A stretch of DNA of 8,283 nt from Gammaproteobacteria bacterium (GTDB taxonomy: Bacteria > Pseudomonadota > Gammaproteobacteria > SZUA-21), in contig QIKQ01000311.1 of the NCBI GenBank assembly GCA_003233075.1, positions 1 to 8,283 of the forward strand, read 5' to 3'. Positions 1-7,246 of the stretch are shown in pieces; the stretch's first letter is position 1, and each line of letters opens with the position of its first letter. Below the pieces are notes generated by a model. The model was given only the letters and a program-made list of their open reading frames with translations, had not been told where the DNA came from and ran no database searches. Both the position numbers and the translations under genes were made by a program.

Positions 1-2
1 GA

Positions 3-74
3 CCAAAACCTATCAAGTACAATCGAAAAAAATACAGTGTTCCGAATGCAAAAATCTCGGCTAGTTATCAATAA
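3..74 (+). CDS. 3' end of an upstream transfer gene (partial, tentative)
   Basis: A reading frame is open from the left edge and ends at the TAA at 72-74, 12 bases before the chosen start of the next gene. The visible 23 residues are basic and end in ISASYQ. In this family of T4SS clusters the gene before the TIGR03749-type gene is usually the TIGR03746 (PFL_4703-type) membrane protein, so this may be its tail, but the fragment is too short to recognise. A second frame, starting at base 1, is also open and runs to the TAA at 100-102. That frame would overlap the next gene by 16 bases. I prefer the frame ending at 74 because its stop lies just before a good ribosome binding site, but this is a choice on spacing alone. 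Confidence 0.35.
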   Translation, partial: PKPIKYNRKKYSVPNAKISASYQ

Positions 75-76
75 AT

Positions 77-82
77 GGAGAG
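77..82 (+). promoter_or_regulatory. Ribosome binding site that decides the start at 87
   Basis: GGAGAG at 77-82 lies 6 bases (counted from GGAG) before the ATG at 87. An in-frame ATG at 75 overlaps this purine run and has no Shine-Dalgarno of its own. The start at 87 also gives a clean signal peptide beginning MQQRL, so 87 is the likely start. Confidence 0.6.
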
Positions 83-86
83 TGAC

Positions 87-326
87 ATGCAACAACGACT
101 AACCTTAGTGCTTCTAATTATTTTAACAGGCCAAGTTATAGCGGAACAAGTGTCTAAAACAGAACGCATTGTCTGGACAAAAAAAGCAATTTATTTACAC
201 CTTAAGGTGGGTAAAGAACGAAATATTATTTTTCCGTCAAAGAAAATCACGGTCTCAATCGATCGACGTATCGATCCCTTGCTTAAAGTTACGCAGTTAC
301 GCCTCTTGATGGCACTCTGTATTTAA
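87..326 (+). CDS. TIGR03749-type conjugative element protein, N-terminal part (frame-interrupted)
   Basis: This is the first half of an exported protein of the integrating conjugative element family TIGR03749 (PFL_4704-type). From the start at 87 it has a typical signal peptide (MQQRL, a hydrophobic core LVLLIILTG, probable cleavage after VIA). The following segment, with ERIVW, VGKERNIIFP and VSIDRRIDPLLKV, fits the conserved N-terminal domain of the family. The frame then runs into unrelated residues and stops at 324-326. The expected continuation (PLDGTLYLKP) is encoded one frame away at 302-331 and leads directly into the next reading frame. The gene therefore looks like one ancestral protein of about 260 residues broken by a frame change between about 290 and 302. 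It is followed by the TIGR03752 gene, as expected. The exact role of the family is unknown; it is a periplasmic part of the conjugation apparatus. Confidence 0.75.
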   Translation: MQQRLTLVLLIILTGQVIAEQVSKTERIVWTKKAIYLHLKVGKERNIIFPSKKITVSIDRRIDPLLKVTQLRLLMALCI

Positions 327-331
327 AACCA

Positions 332-874
332 ATGAAGGCATTTAAGCGAACTCGGATCCGTGTCATCGGTCAGGAAACAGGACAAACCTATTTGTTGGAT
401 CTGGAAGCCAGTGAGAGGGGTAGTTTTAATGTGGTCGAAATACTATTGCCAAAACGAACTGTTATTAAAAAGCCAAAAGTGAGCGAACAACCCGATTTAG
501 TAGAGTTGTCGCGCTACGCATCACAACAAATATTTTCACCGCGGAGAATTATTAAGAAAGATGATAGATTTAATGAAGTACAGTTGAGCAAAGGAAAAAC
601 AAAACGCTTGTACAGAGGCGGGGATGTGGTCATTGAACCCTATCGGTCGTGGCGCGCGGGTGATTTGTATGTGACAGCAGTTCGTGTTTTTAACAATTCG
701 GTCTATCCGATTGATTTGGACTTTCGAATGATCCGAGGCCAGACCGCTTGGAAGTCAGCAGTGTTTCAACACGCGCGTATCACTCAGAAAGGAAGTCGTG
801 CTGATTCAACATTTATGTATTTGGTCTCAGCGCGTCCCTTTCATGAAGTGAATTATGAAGAGGCGATTCACTAA
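332..874 (+). CDS. TIGR03749-type conjugative element protein, C-terminal part (frame-interrupted)
   Basis: This frame encodes the remainder of the TIGR03749-type protein. Numbered from the ATG at 332, the family-like blocks are LSRYASQQIFSP (59-70), LYRGGDVVIEPYRSWRAGDLYV (93-114, the YRGG and WRAG-LYVTAV signature) and FQHARI plus YLVSARPF near the C-terminus. There is no signal peptide and no convincing ribosome binding site before 332. The frame is open back to 287, and its codons at 302-331 read PLDGTLYLKP, which belongs to the same domain. ATG 332 is therefore probably an internal methionine, not a true start. The stop overlaps the next start (TAATG at 872-876), indicating translational coupling. 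If the frame change is real, the protein is either not made as a whole or this half is made without export. A sequencing error is the main alternative. Confidence 0.8.
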   Translation: MKAFKRTRIRVIGQETGQTYLLDLEASERGSFNVVEILLPKRTVIKKPKVSEQPDLVELSRYASQQIFSPRRIIKKDDRFNEVQLSKGKTKRLYRGGDVVIEPYRSWRAGDLYVTAVRVFNNSVYPIDLDFRMIRGQTAWKSAVFQHARITQKGSRADSTFMYLVSARPFHEVNYEEAIH

Positions 875-2265
875 TGTCAGACATCACTCAATCTAAGCCG
901 CTTCGGATCGCGTTTGGTTTAATTGGACTACTGCTTGTTATAAAAATGTTTGGTGGTGGGGATGAGTCTCCCGAAACTGAGTTTAAAATTAAACAGCCTG
1001 GTGCAAAAAATTCAGGAACTATTTACGATATTGAAGCGGATTCACCTAAAGATACGCTTAATGCGATGACAGCGCATTTACGCAAAACTCAAAATGAATT
1101 TAGCAAAATACAAGAAAAACAAGAAAAAACCAGCGAAAATCAAGTAGTGCTTAAATCGGGTTTTGATGTCTTAAAAAAATCACAAAAGAAGGTGACCGAT
1201 ACACTAGACAAAGTGAGTGAAAAAATTGATGCCTTGTCAAGTAAGCTTGAGAATCAATCGTACAATACTCAATCAAATGATGAGTCAAGTAATGACAGTG
1301 GTCTTAATATTAAGAATGATAGCGCAAATCCGTTTACATCAAATACACTCTCAAAGCCCAGCTATGTAACTTACAACGACATCGGTCAGCAACAGTCAAA
1401 CACAGCTAAAAATGTTGTGAATAATTCGTCACTGCCTAGTCAAAGCTTAACTCAAGCAGCGCCAAATCACGAAGGTCCTATATTAAGTAATAGACAAAGC
1501 ACTGGGCCGACAAGTAGTCAATTAGCCATCAACACATCAGGATCGGTACCTTACTTTACGATTCCTGAAAATACCACCTTGGTTAATGCAACTTTGTTTA
1601 CCGGCCTATTAGGTCGCATTCCTGTCAACGGAGTAGTCGATGATCCGTTTCCCTTTACGGTGTTAGTTGGAGGCGAAAATCTAGCGGCCATGGGATTCAA
1701 AATACCCGGTGTTCGAGGCATGATGATGCGCGGCAAAGCCAAAGGTGATCTGACCTTATCCTGTGTCCGAGGTGAAATCATTTCAGCCACGTTTGTTTTT
1801 GATGATGGCACGATTAAAACGCTTCACGGATCTACTGGCAGTCCGCTGGCCGTACTTGAGGATCGTCAAGGCTTGCCGTGTGTACCAGGCAAGCTCATAT
1901 CCAATGCCGGGAAATTTATAACAATTCGAGCATTATTAGGCGGTCTTAAAGGCTTGGCAGGTGCAGGTGCTATTGCGGAGACCACTAATTCAATTGGATT
2001 GGGAGGAGCTGCTAACTCAGCGGTAACAGGCGATTCAAAAAAATATTTACTCAACAGCATGGGATCAAGTGCTGCCAATGAATCGATAAAGTGGTGGAAC
2101 GATCGGAATAAGCAATCGTTTGACGTTATTTTTGTTAAACCCAATACTAAATTATCCCTCTCAATTCAAACGGAAATGCGGATTGATTTAGACAAAGGTG
2201 GGCGCAAAGTAATACATCGCGAACAAAAACGTCGCGCCCAATACAAACAAACAGGAATGGATTAA
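874..2265 (+). CDS. TIGR03752-type TraB/VirB10-like conjugation protein
   Basis: This 463-residue protein resembles the TIGR03752 family of integrating conjugative element proteins (PFL_4705-type), regarded as the TraB/VirB10-like scaffold linking inner and outer membranes. Residues 10-26 form one inner-membrane helix after a short cytoplasmic tail. Residues about 58-128 are rich in heptad-spaced K, E, L and I and should form a coiled coil. Residues 129-223 are a disordered S/N/Q-rich linker. The conserved periplasmic domain starts at about 225 with VPYFTIPENTTL and continues with LLGRIPVNG, DPFPFTVLVGGENLAAMG, LSCVRGE (Cys297), LPCVPGK (Cys336), AVTGDSKKYLLNS and QSFDVIFV. The two cysteines may form a disulphide. 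The start overlaps the upstream stop by one base (TAATG). Length and domain order are as expected for an intact family member. Confidence 0.9.
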   Translation: MSDITQSKPLRIAFGLIGLLLVIKMFGGGDESPETEFKIKQPGAKNSGTIYDIEADSPKDTLNAMTAHLRKTQNEFSKIQEKQEKTSENQVVLKSGFDVLKKSQKKVTDTLDKVSEKIDALSSKLENQSYNTQSNDESSNDSGLNIKNDSANPFTSNTLSKPSYVTYNDIGQQQSNTAKNVVNNSSLPSQSLTQAAPNHEGPILSNRQSTGPTSSQLAINTSGSVPYFTIPENTTLVNATLFTGLLGRIPVNGVVDDPFPFTVLVGGENLAAMGFKIPGVRGMMMRGKAKGDLTLSCVRGEIISATFVFDDGTIKTLHGSTGSPLAVLEDRQGLPCVPGKLISNAGKFITIRALLGGLKGLAGAGAIAETTNSIGLGGAANSAVTGDSKKYLLNSMGSSAANESIKWWNDRNKQSFDVIFVKPNTKLSLSIQTEMRIDLDKGGRKVIHREQKRRAQYKQTGMD

Positions 2266-2274
2266 ATAATGAGA

Positions 2275-2280
2275 GTGGAG
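2275..2280 (+). promoter_or_regulatory. Ribosome binding site of the lipoprotein gene
   Basis: GTGGAG ends 7 bases before the ATG at 2288. It lies in the 22-base gap after the TIGR03752 gene, the largest gap between genes in the window. It supports the start that yields the lipoprotein signal peptide. Confidence 0.55.
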
Positions 2281-2287
2281 CAAAGTT

Positions 2288-2779
2288 ATGAAAAAATGTG
2301 TGAGTTTATTAGGTGTTGTGGTGGTAGTCGTTACTATGAGTGCATGTTTAAGTTCACGGAATAAATTACCCAAAAACTTAAAAAGCAAAAAAGAAATTTA
2401 TGACGAGCACTTTAAAGGCTCGAATGCCGGGAAACGTTATCGCCAAAGAGGGTTTCGGACCTACCACGAAGAAGACTCGAATGTGGGTTTTTCCTTTGTC
2501 CGACATTCAAAAAATGAAACACGTTCCTTATTTAAACGCTTACCAAATCCAGATTTGGTGCTCTACATTTTTCCGCATGTCAAAGGCCGTGAGCAAACAC
2601 CGGTGCCCGGTTACACCACTATTTTTCCGATGTATACGGAGGTGCACTACGCCATGCCGGGTGAGGCACCAGTAAATACGCCCATGATGAAATCGTCGAA
2701 AATGATGCGGGCGGATATGAAGGGCAGCGAGCCACGGCAAATTAAGAAATCAGATGCCTTAAAGGTTCTGTATCGATAA
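2288..2779 (+). CDS. TIGR03751-type conjugative transfer lipoprotein
   Basis: This 163-residue protein starts with a lipoprotein signal peptide: MKK, a hydrophobic core with a run of six valines (10-15), and the lipobox MSAC with the acylated cysteine at 20. Leu at position +2 after the cysteine argues for sorting to the outer membrane. The mature part carries the block VPGYTTIFPMYTEVHYAMPGE, preceded by LYIFPHVKGREQTP, which is the recognisable signature of the TIGR03751 family. In these clusters it sits between the TIGR03752 and TraC genes, as here. It is likely an outer-membrane anchor of the secretion core, comparable in position to VirB7/TraV-type lipoproteins, although that role is inferred. 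The C-terminus is basic and methionine/lysine-rich (MMKSSKMMRADMKGSE). The gene appears intact. Only two bases separate it from the next start. Confidence 0.88.
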   Translation: MKKCVSLLGVVVVVVTMSACLSSRNKLPKNLKSKKEIYDEHFKGSNAGKRYRQRGFRTYHEEDSNVGFSFVRHSKNETRSLFKRLPNPDLVLYIFPHVKGREQTPVPGYTTIFPMYTEVHYAMPGEAPVNTPMMKSSKMMRADMKGSEPRQIKKSDALKVLYR

Positions 2780-2781
2780 TC

Positions 2782-3075
2782 ATGTTGGGCGTTGAGCTGT
2801 TTCACTTACTCATTTTTACTTTTTGCTTTATTTTCATCGGTATTGCTTGGCATTATTTTATTCGAAAAATACCTGCTAAGGAAATCCCCTACATTTGCGA
2901 TTTAATTGAAGCTTGGTCGAAACAGCATCAAGCGCAGGTTCTTAAAAAGGGAATTAGTTTGCATCAATTAAGACGCTTAAAAAAACAGAGTAAACGGACA
3001 TTAGACGCTAAAGTGGCTTTTTTAACGAGAAAAGAAGCAGAATTTAAGCATGCCGAATCAAAACTAGAGGAATAA
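2782..3075 (+). CDS. Small single-helix membrane protein before the VirB4-like ATPase, unknown family
   Basis: I do not recognise this 97-residue protein. Residues 5-26 form one strongly hydrophobic helix rich in Phe, Ile and Leu. The stretch 29-48 contains IPAKEIPYICDLIEAW. From about 50 onward the sequence is highly charged (K, R, E, Q, with SLHQLRRLKKQSKR) and probably helical or coiled-coil. A small membrane protein with a charged tail directly before a VirB4-type ATPase recalls VirB3. However, the VirB3-like member of these clusters (TIGR03750) normally lies further upstream, and I see no clear VirB3 motif. The start lies two bases after the lipoprotein stop, with only a distant AAAGG (about 17 bases upstream) as a possible ribosome binding site. 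Translation is therefore probably coupled to the lipoprotein gene. The gene is real by its position and codon use; its function is unknown. Confidence 0.75.
   Translation: MLGVELFHLLIFTFCFIFIGIAWHYFIRKIPAKEIPYICDLIEAWSKQHQAQVLKKGISLHQLRRLKKQSKRTLDAKVAFLTRKEAEFKHAESKLEE
3066..3070 (+). promoter_or_regulatory. Ribosome binding site of the TraC/VirB4 gene
   Basis: AGAGG lies 8 bases before the ATG at 3079, inside the last codons of the small membrane protein gene. It is one of the better Shine-Dalgarno sequences in the window and supports the 897-residue start. Confidence 0.55.
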
Positions 3076-3078
3076 GAT

Positions 3079-5772
3079 ATGTTGTCGCTGTTACAAAACC
3101 CGAATCCTGATACAAAGCCGTTAAGCAAAAAAGAAGTGAAGGAGCGTTACAAAAAGCTTCCTCGTTTTAGTCAGCATCTATCGGTTACAGAGTACTTGCC
3201 AGATTCAGCCTTTTACATGTTGGAGGACGGCTATTCCTTAGGGGCTTGTTTTGAGGTGGAACCGGTCGCTTGTGAAGGGCGCACAAAAGAGTTTCTGTTT
3301 GGCCTACACGAAGGATTAAAGGGTGCAATTCAAGAATCCATTCCGGAAGAAGACGATCCTTGGATACTACAATGGTATGCAAACTACGAGCCTGGTGTGA
3401 ACTACGTTGCACAAGGTGTTATTGATTACATGAAACACTTAAAAACCAAACCGAATGAATACAATCGATTTTACTTAAAAGAAGTTCTTTATCCACATTT
3501 AAAGCGATTATCGCAACCAGAGGGTATTTTTCACGATGAGTTAGTGACGAACAATAATTTTAAGGGACAACGCTTGCGGGTTCGTTTGTGTTTGTACCGC
3601 CGATACAGTAAGGAGGCACAGGCTAAGAAAAAAGTAGATCCGGCCGAAGAATTACAACGAGTGAGTTCAAATTTTAAGGCGAGTATAGAAGGTGTTGGTG
3701 TGAAACTTAAAACGATGCGGTTTAAAAATTTCTACGAATGGCATGTAAAATGGTTTAATCCAAAGCCGAATATTGAAGGTGATACACCTGAGTCTTTATT
3801 AAAAATAGTTGACATGTCCGAAGATGAGCTCCCCTTTGGAGAAGAATTGAGTGACTCATTTATTTTTAGTGAATCTCGTTGCGATGTGAAGACTGGTACG
3901 ATGTGGTTTGATGAAATGCCGCATTCGGTTATTACGATACAAGCCCTAAAACAAAACGCACATCCAGGCATACTGACGGCTGAGATTCAACAGCAAGATC
4001 ACACCAATGCGCTAATAGATAACCTGCCAACTGGCACTATTTTAGCCGGTACGGTGACTTTCATACCGCAAGATGTGATCGAAACACATTTAGATAAAAT
4101 TAAAACTAATTCAAACGGGTCAACTGCAAAAACGGATTTAACCGCGGAGGCGACCGACTATGCTTTAGCTAGTCTAGCAGCGGGTCAAAAACTCTATCCA
4201 GTTCAGCTTGTTTATTACGTGAAAGGAAAAGATTTAAAACAACTCGAGCAACGTAAACGCCAATGTCATGCGCTGCTTAATCGTCGTGGTTTTAAAACGA
4301 TATTATCGGAGTCGGATTTAATCCCGATCAATACTTATATTAATAACCTGCCACTCAATTACAGGCCTGAGTACGATAAAATAGAAAAACGTTCTCGCTT
4401 GCAATTCACTAGTAATATTGCCTCACTAATACCGATGTATGCACGTAGCGTGGGATCAGGTTATCCCGGAACACTTGCCTTTAACCGAGCAGGGGAGCCA
4501 TTTACATTCGATATTATTAATGAGCGAAAGAACAACGCCTTTCTACTAATGTTGGCACCGCCAGGCGCTGGTAAATCAGCGAAACTGGTGGATTTAATTT
4601 TATATATCCGCGCGGTAATGGATGTTCGTATTGTCTTTATTGAAAAAGGTAATTCGCAAGGATTAACCTGCGATTTATTTGAAAGTAAAGGTTTTTCAGT
4701 TAATCGTATTATTCTGAATAAGGGCAGCGGTGTTACCTTGCCACCCTTTATTAACTCTAGCAAGTACATTGAGGATAAGCAGAAAAAAGGGAATATAAAG
4801 ACAGACAATGACGAAAAATTCAAACGTGACTATTTAGGCGAGATGGTCACCGTTGCGCATTTAATGTATTCAGGTGGTCTAGAAGAAGAACGTCTTACTC
4901 GATCAGAGTTAGGCGTATTACAGCGCGCCATTGTTGCAAAAGCGGAGGAGTTTTATCGCAAAGGCAAAGATGTGCTCACTGAAGATATTATCAATGCGCT
5001 TCGCCATTTGGATTCATCAGAGGTTAAGGAAAAAGAGATTGCTTACAAAATTGCTTCAGCGCTTGAGCTTTTTACCGATGGCATGGCCGGCGAGTTTTTT
5101 AATAATCCAGGAAAAGCTTGGAATGATGCAGATGTACTACACGTAGAGTTAGGTCAGTTCGCGGATAAAGGTAATTTGGACAAACTAGCGGTGGCTTACA
5201 TAGGCATTATGAACAGTATTGCCGATATTGCTGAGCGCAGTCAATTTCAGGAAAAGCATACCATCATCCTAACGGATGAAGGCCACATTATATTAAAAGA
5301 ACCACTGCTTGCCGATTATTTTGTTTCCTATAACAAAATGGCTCGAAAACTTGGCTTGTGGCCATGGATCGCCACGCAAAATATCGAAGACTTTAAAGGC
5401 GATGCGGCAAAGATTTTATCCATGGCTGAGTGGTGGATAACGCTGGCAACCACCAAGTCTCAAATTGATCAAATTGCTGAGATTAAAGAGCTTACTGATG
5501 AGCAGAAAAGTTTAATGCTCAGTGCAAAAAAATGCCCCGGTAAATATACAGAAGGAGTTGTCATATCCCCCACTGTGAATGGTTTATTTCGAAATGTCCC
5601 ACCACCCTTGGCATTAGCATTGGCAATGACGGAAAAAAATGAAAAAGCAGCCCGCAGAGAATTGATGGACGAACATGATTGCACTGAATTGGAAGCGGCT
5701 ATGATGATTGCTAAGCAAATCAGTGAAGGTCAGTTTAATTTTAAAAAGAAAGACACAGGAGTGTTTGTATAA
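3079..5772 (+). CDS. traC: TraC/VirB4-family conjugative transfer ATPase (TIGR03744 type)
   Basis: This 897-residue protein is the VirB4/TraC ATPase of the system (TIGR03744, PFL_4706-type), an inner-membrane-associated energiser of pilus assembly and substrate transfer. The N-terminal half, to about 430, is the VirB4-type domain that docks onto the membrane complex. It includes NFYEWHVKWFNP and an aromatic-rich start (SVTEYLPDSAFYMLEDGYSLGACFEVEP). The C-terminal RecA-like domain carries the Walker A motif APPGAGKS (493-500), the Walker B motif TIILTDE with Asp733 and Glu734, and the later motif WIATQN (763-768). All key ATPase residues are present and the length is normal for the family, so it should be active. 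It sits between the small membrane protein (3 bases before) and the TIGR03757-type gene (1 base after). No transmembrane helix is obvious. Confidence 0.95.
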   Translation: MLSLLQNPNPDTKPLSKKEVKERYKKLPRFSQHLSVTEYLPDSAFYMLEDGYSLGACFEVEPVACEGRTKEFLFGLHEGLKGAIQESIPEEDDPWILQWYANYEPGVNYVAQGVIDYMKHLKTKPNEYNRFYLKEVLYPHLKRLSQPEGIFHDELVTNNNFKGQRLRVRLCLYRRYSKEAQAKKKVDPAEELQRVSSNFKASIEGVGVKLKTMRFKNFYEWHVKWFNPKPNIEGDTPESLLKIVDMSEDELPFGEELSDSFIFSESRCDVKTGTMWFDEMPHSVITIQALKQNAHPGILTAEIQQQDHTNALIDNLPTGTILAGTVTFIPQDVIETHLDKIKTNSNGSTAKTDLTAEATDYALASLAAGQKLYPVQLVYYVKGKDLKQLEQRKRQCHALLNRRGFKTILSESDLIPINTYINNLPLNYRPEYDKIEKRSRLQFTSNIASLIPMYARSVGSGYPGTLAFNRAGEPFTFDIINERKNNAFLLMLAPPGAGKSAKLVDLILYIRAVMDVRIVFIEKGNSQGLTCDLFESKGFSVNRIILNKGSGVTLPPFINSSKYIEDKQKKGNIKTDNDEKFKRDYLGEMVTVAHLMYSGGLEEERLTRSELGVLQRAIVAKAEEFYRKGKDVLTEDIINALRHLDSSEVKEKEIAYKIASALELFTDGMAGEFFNNPGKAWNDADVLHVELGQFADKGNLDKLAVAYIGIMNSIADIAERSQFQEKHTIILTDEGHIILKEPLLADYFVSYNKMARKLGLWPWIATQNIEDFKGDAAKILSMAEWWITLATTKSQIDQIAEIKELTDEQKSLMLSAKKCPGKYTEGVVISPTVNGLFRNVPPPLALALAMTEKNEKAARRELMDEHDCTELEAAMMIAKQISEGQFNFKKKDTGVFV

Positions 5773-5773
5773 C

Positions 5774-6232
5774 ATGAAAATCAAACGATCCACAAGTATG
5801 ATAAATATAATCTCTGGATTATTGCTGATCGTGCTCATTACCTTGATCAATACCATTGGCGTAACTGCCACAATACAACGCATCGAAGTATTCACAACGA
5901 GTCAAGATCAAGTAGGCTACAGTCCTCGTCAATTAAAGGAAAAACAAATTCAATTAACTTATTACACTCTCAATGCGCATTTACTGGCCGAGAAAGAATT
6001 GAGCTATGGATTAACCAATAATCGAGCGCTCAGCACCCAAATCGTTAAACAACGATTGCGTGACGGACGGCTGACTAATCAACTAATGAAGGGTTACAGC
6101 GGAATATTAAAAGCGCAAACCTATGGCTTAGAAAAATATCCAGCTATAGTGTTTGATGGCAAGCAAGTTATTTATGGGGTTAGACAAATTCATCATGCCA
6201 TTTTGTTATATCAGAAAGCTAACCAAAAATAA
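5774..6232 (+). CDS. TIGR03757-type conjugative element protein, exported
   Basis: This 152-residue protein resembles the TIGR03757 family (PFL_4709-type, DUF1525). It has a long signal peptide or N-terminal anchor: a basic start MKIKRS and a hydrophobic core ISGLLLIVLITLINTIGV, with possible cleavage near Ala32. The mature part begins with RIEVFTTSQDQ and ends with GLEKYPAIVFDGKQVIYGV (118-136), both recognised family blocks. The second block looks like the cis-proline region of a thioredoxin fold (PAxVxDGKxVxYG), but the protein has no cysteine at all, so redox activity is not expected. I chose the ATG at 5774 because it follows the ATPase stop by one base. AGGAG at 5757-5761 lies 12 bases upstream, a long spacing, so coupling is likely. 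In-frame codons back to an ATG at 5708 overlap the ATPase gene and would spoil the signal peptide. The function is inferred to be periplasmic, in pilus assembly. Confidence 0.85.
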   Translation: MKIKRSTSMINIISGLLLIVLITLINTIGVTATIQRIEVFTTSQDQVGYSPRQLKEKQIQLTYYTLNAHLLAEKELSYGLTNNRALSTQIVKQRLRDGRLTNQLMKGYSGILKAQTYGLEKYPAIVFDGKQVIYGVRQIHHAILLYQKANQK

Positions 6233-7230
6233 TGACGCTTGTACTTCAAAAGAAAAATAAATTTTATATGAGACTTCAGAGTTTTATAATTTATTTAGTC
6301 ATTGCTGTTCTGTTGTGTTGTCTATTGGCATCAACTGTATCAGCACGTGATACCAACACAATAGAAATTGCAAATACAACCAATTTAGGCGCGCCAGCTT
6401 GTCTCGATTATCGAATTAAGGGTGTTTGTTTGTGGCTAATGTGTTGGGGGCCTTTTTGTCGAGTTAAAACGAGTCCTCGAATATCGCATTACAATCCAGA
6501 TGTGGTTGTCAGTGTGTATGCGCGTACCTTCATGAATCCATGGGCTGAAATGGCAATACTGGGAATGAACCCAATATACAAAGGCGGTACGGTATCGGCG
6601 CCAATAAGAAAAGGCATATCAAGATGGAAATTACGTTTTAAAAACGTTGATGTCATTGGTAATCCACTCGTCAGTACTACCTTTCGTTTTCGTGCGATGT
6701 GGGCATGTCAAAGTAAAGCCATTTCGTTCATGCCTTATTTTTTATCAAATCTTGATAGCTTTAGCTGGATGTGGGGTTTGCCCGAACGACTGTTTCCGCA
6801 AAGTTATATTCCTGGTCTTCGCGAAATAGGCACTTTCCCTCTTAATACTTGGGGCTCTGTATACCCACGTGTAGGCTTTATTGCGGATGGATCAGAAGTA
6901 AAACGCTCAGCAGTCATGGCCCAACGCGCGGCAGACATTATTACTCGACGTCGGCAACCCCATGTCTATCGACGCTTGCGAGGTTGTTGGGGCCAAGGCT
7001 GTGAAGCACCGCCGACGGTGAAAGAAAACAATCCCAATCGTGGCAAATGGCAAATGATCTCGCCCAAACCTTCCTTAACTTGCGATGTATTTGGTAAAAA
7101 TGATGTGCTAAGCCCAGTCAGTTGGGCAGGTGGTAAGCATGATGATGAGAAACAATACGCTTGGAACTTGTGGCAAAAATACACCTGCTGCATACCACGG
7201 ATTGGTTTATATATTGGGCATGTGCCATAA
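6232..7230 (+). CDS. TIGR03756-type TraU-like conjugative transfer protein
   Basis: This 332-residue exported protein matches the TIGR03756 family (PFL_4710-type), related to TraU of F-like systems, which act in the periplasm in pilus assembly and mating-pair stabilisation. A signal peptide is clear (SFIIYLVIAVLLCCLLAS, probable cleavage after VSA at about 38). The conserved block APACLDYRIKGVCLWLMCW-GPFC follows, with Cys57, 66, 71 and 76. Then come HYNPDVVVSVYARTFMNPWAE and FKNVDVIGNP. More cysteines lie later (RGCWGQGCEAP, LTCDVFG and KYTCCIPRIG). The many cysteines imply disulphide bonds and dependence on a Dsb system. The start at 6232 overlaps the upstream stop (TAATG). An in-frame ATG at 6268 would give a tighter signal peptide beginning MRLQSF, but it lacks a good ribosome binding site, so either start is possible. 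The end IGLYIGHVP looks complete. Confidence 0.9.
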   Translation: MTLVLQKKNKFYMRLQSFIIYLVIAVLLCCLLASTVSARDTNTIEIANTTNLGAPACLDYRIKGVCLWLMCWGPFCRVKTSPRISHYNPDVVVSVYARTFMNPWAEMAILGMNPIYKGGTVSAPIRKGISRWKLRFKNVDVIGNPLVSTTFRFRAMWACQSKAISFMPYFLSNLDSFSWMWGLPERLFPQSYIPGLREIGTFPLNTWGSVYPRVGFIADGSEVKRSAVMAQRAADIITRRRQPHVYRRLRGCWGQGCEAPPTVKENNPNRGKWQMISPKPSLTCDVFGKNDVLSPVSWAGGKHDDEKQYAWNLWQKYTCCIPRIGLYIGHVP

Positions 7231-7236
7231 CATTAT

Positions 7237-7240
7237 GGAG
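7237..7240 (+). promoter_or_regulatory. Ribosome binding site that decides the start at 7247
   Basis: GGAG lies 6 bases before the ATG at 7247, in the 16-base gap after the TraU-like gene. Other ATGs nearby, at 7235 and 7242, are in different frames. The start at 7247 opens the frame with a good signal peptide. Confidence 0.55.
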
Positions 7241-7246
7241 AATGAA

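Noticed and set aside
258..275. ATCGAT repeated around CGACGT, an imperfect palindrome 15 bases before the frame change
   Set aside because: It encodes family-consistent residues (IDRRID) inside the gene. The two arms are themselves self-complementary hexamers, and it lies upstream of the break, where a frameshift-stimulating structure would not be.
321..329. ATTTAAAAC at the stop of the first half as a possible -1 slippery site
   Set aside because: The codon phasing (ATT TAA) does not give an X XXY YYZ heptamer. Slipping here would also omit the PLDGTLYL residues that match the family.
2266..2287. Gap before the lipoprotein gene as a promoter or terminator site
   Set aside because: It is only 22 bases long and holds a ribosome binding site; there is no hairpin with a T-run and no recognisable -35/-10 pair.
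2188..2388. Minus-strand frame with a hydrophobic segment and a run of threonines
   Set aside because: The threonine run is the complement of the valine run in the lipoprotein signal peptide. The frame has no independent support.
4461..4823. Open minus-strand frame of 120 codons
   Set aside because: It is antisense to the Walker A region of the ATPase gene, with no plausible start context or domain; it is a shadow.
5708..5773. Upstream extension of the TIGR03757-type gene to the ATG at 5708
   Set aside because: It would overlap the ATPase gene by 65 bases and place a charged 22-residue extension before the signal peptide. ATG 5774 fits better.
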